DNA of 64,000 nt from Bradyrhizobium sp. AUGA SZCCT0176 (GTDB taxonomy: Bacteria > Pseudomonadota > Alphaproteobacteria > Rhizobiales > Xanthobacteraceae). Positions 9,025 to 17,393 of this stretch are shown in pieces (the first letter of the stretch is position 1; each line of letters starts with the position of its first letter). The notes under the pieces were generated by a model. The model did not search any database. It saw nothing but the letters and a program-made list of their open reading frames with translations, and had not been told where the DNA came from. A program made the position numbers and the translations under genes. The DNA is taken from assembly GCF_018130145.1 (NCBI RefSeq), contig NZ_JAFCMB010000013.1:1-64000 (forward strand), written 5' to 3'.

Positions 9025-10266
9025 CTAGAGTTCGTCGAGCTCTGCCATCCGCCGTGCATAAAGCCGCCGCAGCGGCTCCAGTTGCGTCGCTGATGTGGCT
9101 GCCTGATAGGCTTCCCGCGCCGCGTCACGCCGGCCAAGGCGGCGCAAGAGATCGGCGCGGACGGCCGGCAGCAACTCATACCCTTTCAACCCGCCACGCG
9201 CCTCCAGCGCATCGATCAGGTCGAGTGCCCGCGCCGGCCCATCGACCATCGACACCGCGGCGGCGTGATTGAGTTCGATCACCGGCGACGGGCTGATCCG
9301 CAGCAGCACCTCATAGAGGCCGGCGATCTGCGGCCAATCGGTGTCGTTATAATTCGGCGCACGCGCGTGCAGCGCTGCGATCGCGGCCTGCACCGCATAG
9401 GATTGCGGCCGCCCCGGCACCCGCAACGCCTCTTCCACCAGCTTCAAGCCTTCCGCGATCTGGGCCTGATCCCACAGTGAACGGTCCTGCTCTTCCAGCA
9501 GCACGATGTCGCCGCCCGCGGTCTCGCGGCCGGCGCGGCGGGAATCATGCAGCAACATCAGCGCCAGCAATCCCTTGATCTCGCCGCGGCCGGGCATCAG
9601 CGCGTCGAGCAGCCGCGCCAGCCGGATCGCTTCGCGCGCCAGATCAGGTCGCATCAGATCGTCGCCCGAGGTCGCGGCATAGCCTTCGGTGAAGACCAGA
9701 TAGATCACCGCGAGCACGCCGCGCAGGCGCGGCTCCAGTGCTTCGCGTTCCGGTACTTCGTAGGCGATGCCGGCGAGGCGGATTTTTTGTTTCGCGCGCA
9801 CCAGCCGCTGCGCCATCGCGTCTTCGCTCGCGAGGAACGCCCGCGCCACCTGCGCTGTCGAGAGTCCGCACACGGTGCGCAGCGTCAGCGCCACCTGCAC
9901 TTCCGCCGCAAAGGACGGATGGCAGCAGGTGAAGATCAGCCGCAGCATGTCGTCGTCGAGCACGTTGTCGGCAGCCTCGTCAGGCGCCGACGCATTCAGC
10001 AGGATTTCGCGCGTCAGCTCCTGCTGCTTGCCGCGAAACGCGACGTTTCGGCGGACGCGATCGATCGCTTTGTTGCGCCCGACATTGACCAGCCATGCGC
10101 GCGGATTGGATGGCAGATTGGCGGTGGACCAGCGCTCCAGCGCCACCGCGAACGCGTCCTGCAGGGCATCCTCGGCGAGATCAAAATCGCCGACGAGGCG
10201 GATCAGGGTCGCCAACACCCTGCCCGCCTCGTCGCGGAAGATTTTTTCGGTCTCAACCGGGGTCAT
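9025..10266 (-). CDS. ECF sigma factor with long C-terminal extension (ECF42-like)
   Basis: 413 aa, about twice the length of an ordinary ECF sigma factor. The N-terminal half has region 2 (LVGDFDLAEDALQDAFAVAL, then NPRAWLVNVGRNKAIDRVRR) and region 4 (LTLRTVCGLSTAQVARAFL). The C-terminal half is helical and TPR-like (DUF6596 type; for example GRPQSYAVQAAIAALHA). No anti-sigma gene is adjacent. Its neighbour is a DGPF/YCII protein, the recurring partner of this ECF group. The extension probably takes over regulation; the target genes cannot be read from the window. Confidence 0.9.
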   Translation of the reverse strand: MTPVETEKIFRDEAGRVLATLIRLVGDFDLAEDALQDAFAVALERWSTANLPSNPRAWLVNVGRNKAIDRVRRNVAFRGKQQELTREILLNASAPDEAADNVLDDDMLRLIFTCCHPSFAAEVQVALTLRTVCGLSTAQVARAFLASEDAMAQRLVRAKQKIRLAGIAYEVPEREALEPRLRGVLAVIYLVFTEGYAATSGDDLMRPDLAREAIRLARLLDALMPGRGEIKGLLALMLLHDSRRAGRETAGGDIVLLEEQDRSLWDQAQIAEGLKLVEEALRVPGRPQSYAVQAAIAALHARAPNYNDTDWPQIAGLYEVLLRISPSPVIELNHAAAVSMVDGPARALDLIDALEARGGLKGYELLPAVRADLLRRLGRRDAAREAYQAATSATQLEPLRRLYARRMAELDEL

Positions 10267-10278
10267 GGCGCCCTACAT

Positions 10279-10373
10279 CGTCATTCCGGGGCGTCCGAAG
10301 GACGAACCCGGAATCTCGAGATTCTCCGATGTGCAATTGCACATCGTAGTTCGCTTCGCGCCCCGGAATGACG
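10279..10373. repeat. Palindromic intergenic repeat, family B (CGTCATTCCGGG type)
   Basis: Terminal inverted copies of CGTCATTCCGGGG / CCCCGGAATGACG, with GAACCCGGAATCTCGAGATT inside. A second copy is at 14002-14099. It separates the ECF gene from the DGPF gene. Confidence 0.8.
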
Positions 10374-10382
10374 GCTTCGCCG

Positions 10383-10733
10383 TCAATCATAAACCATGAC
10401 CGGCCGCACCTCGATCGAACCTGTCTTGGCGCCGGGAATGCGCGCGGCGATGGCCAGCGCGGTGTCGAGATCCTTGGCCTCGACCAGATAATAGCCGCCG
10501 AGCTGCTCACGCGTTTCCGCGAACGGACCGTCGGTCGTCAGGGTCTTGCCGTCGCGAACGCGCACGGTGGTTGCGGTCGTCGACGGCTGCAGGCCGTCGC
10601 CGGCCTTGAAATGGCCGCTCTGAACGATGGACTGGGTGAACGCGCCGTAGTCCGTCATCATTTGCTGGCGCCCCGCGGCGTCCATTTTGCCAAGCTCGGC
10701 TTCGCTCCGATAGATCATCAACAGATACTGCAT
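10383..10733 (-). CDS. DGPF (YCII-related) domain protein
   Basis: 116 aa from MQYLLMIYRSE. It contains the TTDGPFAETREQLGGYYL motif that names the DGPF family, a YCII-like ferredoxin fold, and the typical PGAKTGSIEVRPVM end. The start at 10733 fits the family N-terminus; the frame extends 12 residues upstream. It lies just upstream of the ECF42-like sigma gene on the same strand, the standard arrangement for the pair. Its biochemical role is unknown. Confidence 0.9.
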   Translation of the reverse strand: MQYLLMIYRSEAELGKMDAAGRQQMMTDYGAFTQSIVQSGHFKAGDGLQPSTTATTVRVRDGKTLTTDGPFAETREQLGGYYLVEAKDLDTALAIAARIPGAKTGSIEVRPVMVYD

Positions 10734-10866
10734 CGCTCTACTCCTCTTGATCGGCTGGATCGCCGACACCCAGTCGAACGGGCCGGACGCGAAACGACAT
10801 CTTCAGGATAGTTTATTTTGCTCCGTTTCGTGGCTTGACGCCACGCCGCCCAGCCGCCATGCGTAA

Positions 10867-11290
10867 GGGGTCAGTCGGCCGGACGGCCGCTCCCGCTACG
10901 GTCGAAAGGCTGCGGGAGAGGAAAGTCCGGGCTCCATCGACATACGGTGCCGGATAACGTCCGGCGGGGGCGACCCCAGGGAAAGTGCCACAGAGAACGA
11001 ACCGCCTTCTCCTTGGGAGAGGGCAAGGGTGAAAAGGTGCGGTAAGAGCGCACCGCGGGTCCGGCAACGGAACCGGCATGGCAAACCACACCGGGAGCAA
11101 AACCGAATAGGGACGGCAACGCGGGCAGTTCGCGAAAGCGAAAACGCCGCAGGGCGATGTCAGGCTCGCCGTCCGGGTAGGTTGCTCGAGGCCATGTGCA
11201 AACATGGTCCCAGAGGAATGGCCGTCACGTATCACTCGCGAAAGTGAGTGGTGCCCTACAAAACCCGGCTTACAGGCTGGCTGATGTTTC
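10867..11290 (+). ncRNA. rnpB: RNase P RNA (class A)
   Basis: The catalytic RNA that removes 5' leaders from tRNA precursors. Conserved core segments are visible: GAGGAAAGTCCGGGCTCC (about 10917), the GGCAACGGAACCGGC and GAATAGGGACGGC regions, and AGAGGAATGGCCGTCACG near 11212. The ends pair as helix P1: TCAGTCGGC at 10871-10879 with GCTGGCTGA at 11276-11284. The exact 5' end is uncertain by a few bases. ORFs drawn over this stretch are spurious. Confidence 0.95.
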
Positions 11291-11296
11291 TAAAAT

Positions 11297-11336
11297 GAGG
11301 GGTTCGGCGTAACGCGCCGGACCCCTCGCCATTTTT
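11297..11336 (+). terminator. Rho-independent terminator of rnpB
   Basis: GAGGGGTTCGGCG and CGCCGGACCCCTC form a strong stem, followed by ATTTTT. Confidence 0.85.
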
Positions 11337-11366
11337 CGCACCGATGCGCGCGCGTGCTCGGGAAGT

Positions 11367-12095
11367 TCAGTCGCGCGCCGCCTCCTCGATCGCCTGCGCG
11401 AGCCGAGCCGGATTGCTGAAGAACATTTCATGGCTGCCGTCGCACTCGACGAGGCGAAACAGGCCGAGGCGCTCCGACAACCGTGGATGCCACGGCAGGC
11501 TGTGCGGCAAGGCGATATCCTGGCGGCAGTTGACGTAGGATTTGCCGACCGGCAGCTCCGCCAGCGGACGCTTCAGCGCGATCTTATCGGTGAACGTCTT
11601 GTAGGGATGCGGGTTGAGTTTGGCGAACGCAGACTTTGCCAGATCGAGGTCGGCGTCGTTGATGAAGGCATCGCGCCAGATTTCAAACGGCAGCATGACG
11701 GCGTTCTTGTTGGCGGCGGCCACCGCATCGAACAGCCCGACATAATGCGGCGGCACCATGTCGTTGAGACACTGCCCGTCCAGCGGGACGAAGGCATTGA
11801 CATAGACGAGACGCTTGATGCGATCCGTCAGCCGATCGGCAACGCCTGAAATCAGCATTCCCCCATAGCTGTGGCCCACCAGCCAGATATCCCGCAGATC
11901 GTTCTTTTCGATGTAGGCGGCAACCGACGCGATCGCCTGTTCCAGCCCGATCTTGTCGCGATCGTCGCCCGCGTTGTTGCCGGCAACCGTCGGGCAATGC
12001 ACGGCATGGCCGTACTTGCGCAAGTGTCCGGCGACGGCATCCATTTCGGCACCGGTGTGCCACGCGCCGTGCACAAGAACGTAAAGGCCTGCCAT
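11367..12095 (-). CDS. Alpha/beta hydrolase (esterase/hydroxynitrile-lyase-like)
   Basis: 242 aa. The strand order and motifs match the alpha/beta hydrolase fold: FVLVHGAWH-type start (YVLVHGAWHTGAEM), nucleophile elbow GHSYGG with the serine near residue 96, a catalytic Asp region, and the late His in CDGSHEMFF. It resembles salicylate-esterase/hydroxynitrile-lyase-like bacterial proteins annotated only as hydrolases. A GGGGAGA ribosome site precedes the ATG at 12095. It is a diverged paralogue of the hydrolase at 13195-13911, and an AraC regulator lies between them. The substrate is unknown. Confidence 0.85.
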   Translation of the reverse strand: MAGLYVLVHGAWHTGAEMDAVAGHLRKYGHAVHCPTVAGNNAGDDRDKIGLEQAIASVAAYIEKNDLRDIWLVGHSYGGMLISGVADRLTDRIKRLVYVNAFVPLDGQCLNDMVPPHYVGLFDAVAAANKNAVMLPFEIWRDAFINDADLDLAKSAFAKLNPHPYKTFTDKIALKRPLAELPVGKSYVNCRQDIALPHSLPWHPRLSERLGLFRLVECDGSHEMFFSNPARLAQAIEEAARD

Positions 12096-12208
12096 TTCCG
12101 TCTCCCCCGTTTATGGAAGTGGATTTGATAGGCCCGACAGATTATGCCGGATGGCCGGACTAAGCCACCATCATCGCCGATTTACGCCAGGGACTTTGCC
12201 AGAACGGG

Positions 12209-13174
12209 TCAGCGCTGTCGCCTGAATGCGGCCGGTGTCATGCCGAAATATCTGCGGCATTGGCGAATGAAATGGGACGGATCGGACAGGCCGACGCGCA
12301 ATCCTATCCCGCCGACACCGATGTGATCGAACCGCGCTTCACTCAGCATCCTGCGCGCGACCGCCATCCTGCAGTCGTTCAGCATGCCGCTAAACGTCAG
12401 GCCTGACTTGTTGAGGCAGCGATGCACCGTCCGCTCCGAAACACGCAGATGCTCCGCGACGGAAGCGGCCGTCAACCCCGGTTCGGCGTAGAGCAACCGG
12501 ATGGCGCGGCCGATCTGATCCAGCAGGTTGCCCGCCTCGCGCCGCTCCGACGGCGTGGCTGGAATCTCGCTGCCCGCCGCCAGCGCCAGCAGCCCGCCGA
12601 GCTGGTCGGTGAGAACCTGCGCGGGCAGCGGCAGACTGACCGCCAGATGCGGCGACAGCTGGCATGCAAAGGCGCTGAGCGCCGCGCCCCAGCCGGTGCG
12701 CCCGTCGATCCGCTGCCCGGCCCGCCGTTCGGGATCGACGAGCCACGATTCAACCCAGGGGATCGGCAGTTCCAGCGACAGCGTATTGGAAGTCACCGGA
12801 AAGTTGAATTCATAGCAGCGCCGGGAGTCCAGCAGCACGAGATCGTACGGCTGCAAGATCGACCGATGGCCATTTTGCATGACCGTCCAGTCGTTGTCGG
12901 TCTTGCATAGAAGGTAATAGTAGTTCGACGCACTGCGTGCGAGGCTGGCTTTCCTGCGGTAGACGTGCTGCGCCGAGCCCTCGACGCGATTGACGCCGAT
13001 GGTGTCGAGTTGCCCGCGCTGAACCGAGCAGTCGAAGCCCGACCTGACCGGCGTCGTGACGTCCATCTCGAGAAAGCATTCGCAGACGGCGCCGATCCAG
13101 TAGTCCAGCCGCCGCTCCGGTTCGACCACACTGGTCGACCACTTCTCGATGACTGCCGTCGCCCTGGCTGCCAT
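12209..13174 (-). CDS. AraC-family transcriptional regulator
   Basis: 321 aa. The N-terminal domain is of the AraC_binding_2 type (FeaR/TetD-like). The C-terminal double helix-turn-helix is clear, with AASVAEHLRVSERTVHRCLNK followed by the second motif ending in DPSHFIRQCRRYFGMTPAAF. GGGAGGT upstream of the ATG is a good ribosome site. It lies between two same-strand alpha/beta hydrolase genes with short gaps, so it probably controls one or both. Confidence 0.92.
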   Translation of the reverse strand: MAARATAVIEKWSTSVVEPERRLDYWIGAVCECFLEMDVTTPVRSGFDCSVQRGQLDTIGVNRVEGSAQHVYRRKASLARSASNYYYLLCKTDNDWTVMQNGHRSILQPYDLVLLDSRRCYEFNFPVTSNTLSLELPIPWVESWLVDPERRAGQRIDGRTGWGAALSAFACQLSPHLAVSLPLPAQVLTDQLGGLLALAAGSEIPATPSERREAGNLLDQIGRAIRLLYAEPGLTAASVAEHLRVSERTVHRCLNKSGLTFSGMLNDCRMAVARRMLSEARFDHIGVGGIGLRVGLSDPSHFIRQCRRYFGMTPAAFRRQR

Positions 13175-13194
13175 GGCTCTGACCTCCCGTTATT

Positions 13195-13911
13195 TCACGC
13201 CACGATCTTCTCCAACAGCGCCATCAACGCTTCCGGCGCGGTGACGTTCGGCGCGTGGCTGGCATCGATCTCGAAATAGCGCCAGCCCGCCTCGTTCCTG
13301 GTTCGCCTCGCAAACGGACCGAACGTGTCGGCCGGCGGGAAGCGGGTGGCGTAGATGTAACTGCGTGGCAGCGTCAGTGTGCCACCTTGCAGCTTGAGCC
13401 TGGTCTCGAAGCATTTGACCGGCATTGGAACGCGGCGCGCAGCCAGCCATTCGACGTCTTCAGCCGCGGTGTCCGGCGGCGACGTCATCGGTGGAATGCG
13501 CCAGCCATCCCCCTTCTTCGCGCCATCCAGCATCGGCTGCCGGCCCGGTTCGTTGATGTCGAACAGCGACTGTCCATCCTCCGGCACGAAGGCGTCGACG
13601 TAGATCAGCTGCGTAACGCGATCCCTGGCGCGATCGGCCACGCCGGTCGCGACCATGCCGCCATAGCTGTGGCCGACCAGAACGATGTCGCGCAGATCCT
13701 CATATTTGATGACGTTGAGCATGTCCTCGATATGGGTTTCGAGATCGATCGAGGGGTTTGCCAGATGCGCGCGTTCGCCAAGCCCGGTATAGCTCGGCGT
13801 CACCAGCCGATGCCCGGCGGCGCGCATCAGCGGGTGCATCTTCTTCCACGCCCAGCCCGCGGACCACGCGCCGTGACAAACAAGGAATGTCTTTGCGGAG
13901 GTTGAGCTCAT
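13195..13911 (-). CDS. Alpha/beta hydrolase, paralogue of the gene at 11367
   Basis: 238 aa. Motifs parallel those of the neighbour: FLVCHGAWSAGWAWKKM, GHSYGGMVATGVADRARD, then IYVDAFVPEDGQS, and a final catalytic His in DASHAPN. The shared stretch DLRDI-x-LVGHSYGGM shows common ancestry. It starts the leftward run hydrolase-AraC-hydrolase. The substrate is unknown; an ester is likely from the family. Confidence 0.86.
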   Translation of the reverse strand: MSSTSAKTFLVCHGAWSAGWAWKKMHPLMRAAGHRLVTPSYTGLGERAHLANPSIDLETHIEDMLNVIKYEDLRDIVLVGHSYGGMVATGVADRARDRVTQLIYVDAFVPEDGQSLFDINEPGRQPMLDGAKKGDGWRIPPMTSPPDTAAEDVEWLAARRVPMPVKCFETRLKLQGGTLTLPRSYIYATRFPPADTFGPFARRTRNEAGWRYFEIDASHAPNVTAPEALMALLEKIVA

Positions 13912-14001
13912 CGGGGCGTTTCCGTGAAGTTATTGTTGAAGGCTTGAATTGCGATAGTACCCGCTGGCGGCGTCGTGTAAATGTCGCGCTAAATTCAACG
14001 A

Positions 14002-14099
14002 CGTCATTCCGGGATGGTCCGAAGGACCAGACCCGGAATCTCGAGATTCCGGGTTCGCTTCGCGCCCTCAGATGCGCTATTGCGCATCGGGGAATGACG
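14002..14099. repeat. Palindromic intergenic repeat, family B
   Basis: Second copy of the CGTCATTCCGGG ... GGAATGACG element seen at 10279-10373. It lies between divergent genes, close to the start of the TauE-like gene. Confidence 0.75.
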
Positions 14100-14112
14100 A
14101 AGGAAAAAGCGG

Positions 14113-14856
14113 TTGGAAACGTCCACCTACGCGCTGTTGCTTTTTGGCGCGCTTGCCGGCGGCTTCGTCTCCGGGCTTGCCGGTTTCGGAACGGCGCTGA
14201 TGGCGCTAGGGATCTGGCTCTATGTGCTGCCGCCGTCGCTGGCCGTCCCCTTGGTGCTGATCTGTTCGGTCAGCTCGCAGATCTCGACGCTGCCGACGAT
14301 GTGGAAGGTTCTCGACTTCAAACTGGCCGCGCCGTTCGTCATCGGCGGGCTCGCCGGCATGCCGATCGGTGCGCTGCTGGTCGCGCAGGCCGAGCCGCAA
14401 ATATTCAAATTGAGCGTGGGCGTGATGCTGCTGGTGTTTCCGGCCGCGCTGTTCTTCGTTCGCAAGCCGATGGCGTTCGCCTTCGGCGGCAAGCCGGCGG
14501 ACGCGGCCGTTGGATTTGCCGGGGGCATCCTGGGCGGCCTCGCCGGGCTGTCCGGCCCGCTGCCGACCCTGTGGGCCAGCGTGCGCGGCTGGACCAAGGA
14601 TCAGCGCCGCGGCGTATTCCAGATCTTCAACGGCACCGTGCTCGGCGCCGCCTTGCTGCTGCAGATCGCCAATGGCTTCGTCAAGACGGAAGTGTTCTGG
14701 CTCGCGCTGCTGGCGCTGCCAGGCACTTTGATCGGCGCACGGATCGGCGCGCGCGTTTATCAGGCGCTCAGCGATCGCAATTTCTACGACATCGTGCTCG
14801 GCCTGCTGTTTGTGTCCGGACTCGCACTGGTGTGGAGCGGCATTGCTCCGAGTTAG
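14113..14856 (+). CDS. TauE/SafE-family membrane transporter
   Basis: 247 aa with about eight hydrophobic segments, two halves of the TauE/SafE type (GFVSGLAGFGTALMALGIW in the first half; GFAGGILGGLAGLSGPLPTLW in the second). The family exports sulfite, sulfoacetate or other organosulfur anions; the substrate here is not evident. The start is a TTG at 14113 preceded by AAGGAAAA; no better ATG gives the first helix. Confidence 0.85.
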   Translation: METSTYALLLFGALAGGFVSGLAGFGTALMALGIWLYVLPPSLAVPLVLICSVSSQISTLPTMWKVLDFKLAAPFVIGGLAGMPIGALLVAQAEPQIFKLSVGVMLLVFPAALFFVRKPMAFAFGGKPADAAVGFAGGILGGLAGLSGPLPTLWASVRGWTKDQRRGVFQIFNGTVLGAALLLQIANGFVKTEVFWLALLALPGTLIGARIGARVYQALSDRNFYDIVLGLLFVSGLALVWSGIAPS

Positions 14857-14928
14857 CAGCGCATGGCGGCCATGTGCTCCGAGTAGATTGCTGTACGCTG
14901 ATCTGTAAAACAGTTATCCAGTCGCATC

Positions 14929-15873
14929 ATGACCCCTCCAACTTTTTCACGCACACGTCTCGGTCTGTTGCTGGGTTTTATCGGCGTGCTGATCTTCGGC
15001 GGCACGCTGCCGGCGACGCGGATCGCGGTGTCGGCCATTGATCCGATTGCTCTGACCTCGCTGCGCACCCTGATCGCCGGGCTGTGCTCGCTGATCCTGC
15101 TGGTCGTGCTGCGCCGCCCGCTGCCGCCGCGCGCGCTGTGGCCGCAACTCGTCATCACGATGATCTGCGTCGCCATCCTCTTCCCGTTCCTGATGTCGGT
15201 GGGGGTGCAGACCGTCGATGCCTCGCATGGCGGCGTGGTGTTCGGGATCATGCCGATCGCGACCGCCCTGGTCGCGGTCATGATCACCCATGAGCGGCCG
15301 CGGCCACTGTTCTGGATCGCCTCGTTCGCGGGCGCCGCATTGGTGATTGCCTTTGCGCTGCGGCAAGGCGGCGGTGAACTGTCGAGCGGCGACCTGTTCC
15401 TGCTTGCGGCGGTCGTCGTGTCCGGCATCGGCTACGCCTTCTCCGGCCGGCTCACCGCGCAGATGCCGGGCTGGGAAGTCATCAGCTGGGTGCTGGTGAT
15501 CGCACTGCCGCTCTCGATCCCGGCCGCCGCGCTGACGATGCCGGCTGATCTCACCCACATCCCCCTAAAACCGTGGCTGGGGCTGCTCTATGTCGCGCTG
15601 TTCTCGCAATGGATCGGCTTCTTTGCCTGGAACGCCGGCATGGCGATGGGCGGCATCGCGCGGGTGTCGCAGGTGCAATTGCTGCAGCCCTTCGTCGTGT
15701 TTGCACTCGCGGCGATTTTCAACGACGAGACCATCACGCCGCAGATCGTGCTGTTCGCCGCCGGCGTGGTCGCAACCGTCGCGATCTCGACGCGCACGCG
15801 CGGGCGCAAAGCGCCCGATCGTTCGGAGCTGGCGTCAGTTCCAGGCGTCACACCGCCGGCAACGCCGACTTGA
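14929..15873 (+). CDS. EamA-family (DMT) metabolite exporter
   Basis: 314 aa with ten predicted helices in two EamA repeats (for example IGVLIFGGTLPATRIAVSAI and the second repeat from GDLFLLAAVVVSGIGYAFSG). Drug/metabolite transporters of this type export amino acids or other small molecules; the substrate is unknown. Its 3' end overlaps the convergent MATE gene by 26 bases. Confidence 0.88.
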   Translation: MTPPTFSRTRLGLLLGFIGVLIFGGTLPATRIAVSAIDPIALTSLRTLIAGLCSLILLVVLRRPLPPRALWPQLVITMICVAILFPFLMSVGVQTVDASHGGVVFGIMPIATALVAVMITHERPRPLFWIASFAGAALVIAFALRQGGGELSSGDLFLLAAVVVSGIGYAFSGRLTAQMPGWEVISWVLVIALPLSIPAAALTMPADLTHIPLKPWLGLLYVALFSQWIGFFAWNAGMAMGGIARVSQVQLLQPFVVFALAAIFNDETITPQIVLFAAGVVATVAISTRTRGRKAPDRSELASVPGVTPPATPT

Positions 15874-17209
15874 GCGGCGTCAGGCGTTTCCTGAACTCCA
15901 GATGCAGCAACCACAAACTCAATGCGGCTTGCAGCGTCGTTGTCAGGTTCGATATGTACCACGCGTACTCAATGCGAAACCCCGGCCTTGCAGACAGCCA
16001 GAGTACCGGCAAGGCGTAGGTGACCAGACGTACGCCGGAACTCAGCAGCACCGGTTTGGTGTTGCCCAGTCCCTGGAACATGCTGGAGCACACGAAGTTC
16101 AATCCCTGTGCGACGAGATTGAGCGAGACCAATTGCAGGAACACGACGGCGACCGCTATCGTCTGCGCGTCGCTCGCGAAGCCGCCGAGCAGCAGCCCGG
16201 GCCAGCATTGCGCCAGGATCGTGAAAACGATCATCACGATCGTGGCGATCACCGCCGCCTTGGCGAAGGTTTCCTTCACGCGTGCGGCGTTGCCGGCGCC
16301 GAAATTCTGCCCGGCGATTGGCCCCGCGGCGAGCGCTATGGCCAGCGCCGGCATCTGGATCAGGCCGAGCACGCGCGTGCCGATGCCGAAGCCGGCCTGC
16401 GCCGCCGCCCCGAAATCGCGCAAGGCGTAATAGATGACGCCCATCCAGATGAAGATGATCGCGAACTCGCCGCCGGCCGGCAGGCCGACATTGAGGATGC
16501 GCTGCCAGTGCCGGGCCTGCGGCCGCAGCTGCGCGCGATCGACGCCGACATAGCGCTCCAGCCTGCGGAAATACATCCACAGCATCAACACGGCGAACAG
16601 CATCGCAATCGAGCTCGCAAGTCCGGCGCCCGCGACGCCAAACGGGCGGCCGGTTCCCCAGCCCGAGATGAGGACCGGCGCCAGCGCGATATTGATCATC
16701 ACCACTGATATTTGCACGATCATGATCGGCCGCACGATGCCCGTGCCGCGCAGCGCGGCCCCCATCACCTGCGTGACGAACTGCAGCACCAACGCCGGAA
16801 CGAACCAGAGCAGATATGTCGTGCCCGCAGCGACGGTGGCCTCGTCGGCGGCCACCGTCCGCATGTAACCGCCGGCGAACACAGATACTGCAACCCAGGT
16901 CAGCAATCCGCACACGACCGCCAGGCCGAGCGACTGATTGTACACCAGATTGGCGTCGGCCCGGTCCTTGCGGCCGACGGCCTGCGAAATGAGCGCGCCG
17001 GTGCCGACGCCGAGCACCTGCATCAGCCCGTTGATGAGGAATGCCAGATTGCCCGCCGCCGCCACGCCCGCGACGGCGGCATCACCAAGCCCCGCCACGA
17101 AATACAGATCGACGAGCTGGCAAATCATGATCGTGATCATGCCGGCGACGATCGGCGGCGCCATGCTCAGGATGTGGCTCACGATCGAGCCTTGCGTAAG
17201 GTCTTTCAT
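15848..17209 (-). CDS. MATE-family efflux transporter
   Basis: About 453 aa with twelve helices in two related halves. The N-terminus after the chosen start is MKDLTQGSIVSHILSMAPPI, typical of MATE proteins. The frame extends to 17260, but that part is polar and lies in a repeat. Exports cationic drugs or metabolites in exchange for Na+ or H+. It converges on the EamA gene and heads a leftward series of exporters. Confidence 0.92.
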   Translation of the reverse strand: MKDLTQGSIVSHILSMAPPIVAGMITIMICQLVDLYFVAGLGDAAVAGVAAAGNLAFLINGLMQVLGVGTGALISQAVGRKDRADANLVYNQSLGLAVVCGLLTWVAVSVFAGGYMRTVAADEATVAAGTTYLLWFVPALVLQFVTQVMGAALRGTGIVRPIMIVQISVVMINIALAPVLISGWGTGRPFGVAGAGLASSIAMLFAVLMLWMYFRRLERYVGVDRAQLRPQARHWQRILNVGLPAGGEFAIIFIWMGVIYYALRDFGAAAQAGFGIGTRVLGLIQMPALAIALAAGPIAGQNFGAGNAARVKETFAKAAVIATIVMIVFTILAQCWPGLLLGGFASDAQTIAVAVVFLQLVSLNLVAQGLNFVCSSMFQGLGNTKPVLLSSGVRLVTYALPVLWLSARPGFRIEYAWYISNLTTTLQAALSLWLLHLEFRKRLTPLKSALPAV

Positions 17210-17215
17210 TTCAAA

Positions 17216-17350
17216 TCCGCCCCTGGAGCCTGTTCCGATTGAACCGGAACGGGGCTCCATCTTTTTGTATTGACGCGGTTTCTTTACGCGAACCGGTAGC
17301 TACCCCCGGATCAAGTCCGGGGGCATGCTTCGCTTGAAAACGCTCGCGCG
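17216..17350. repeat. Intergenic repeat with GTTCCGATTGAACCGGAAC hairpin
   Basis: Contains an inverted pair around TTCCG/CGGAA, then GACGCGGTTTCTTTACGCGAACCGG and TTCGCTTGAAAACGCT, which I recognise as a common element downstream of genes in Bradyrhizobium. An inserted CCCCCGGA...TCCGGGGG hairpin interrupts it. Related fragments occur near 42735-42780 and 48945-48995. Confidence 0.5.
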
Positions 17351-17393
17351 CGCGGCTTTCGAACATCCGAAGGCCGCGCGCCGCAATGCCATT

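Noticed and set aside
10813..11235. Minus- and plus-strand ORFs over 10813-11247
   Set aside because: They lie on the RNase P RNA gene, whose core elements and P1 helix are clear.
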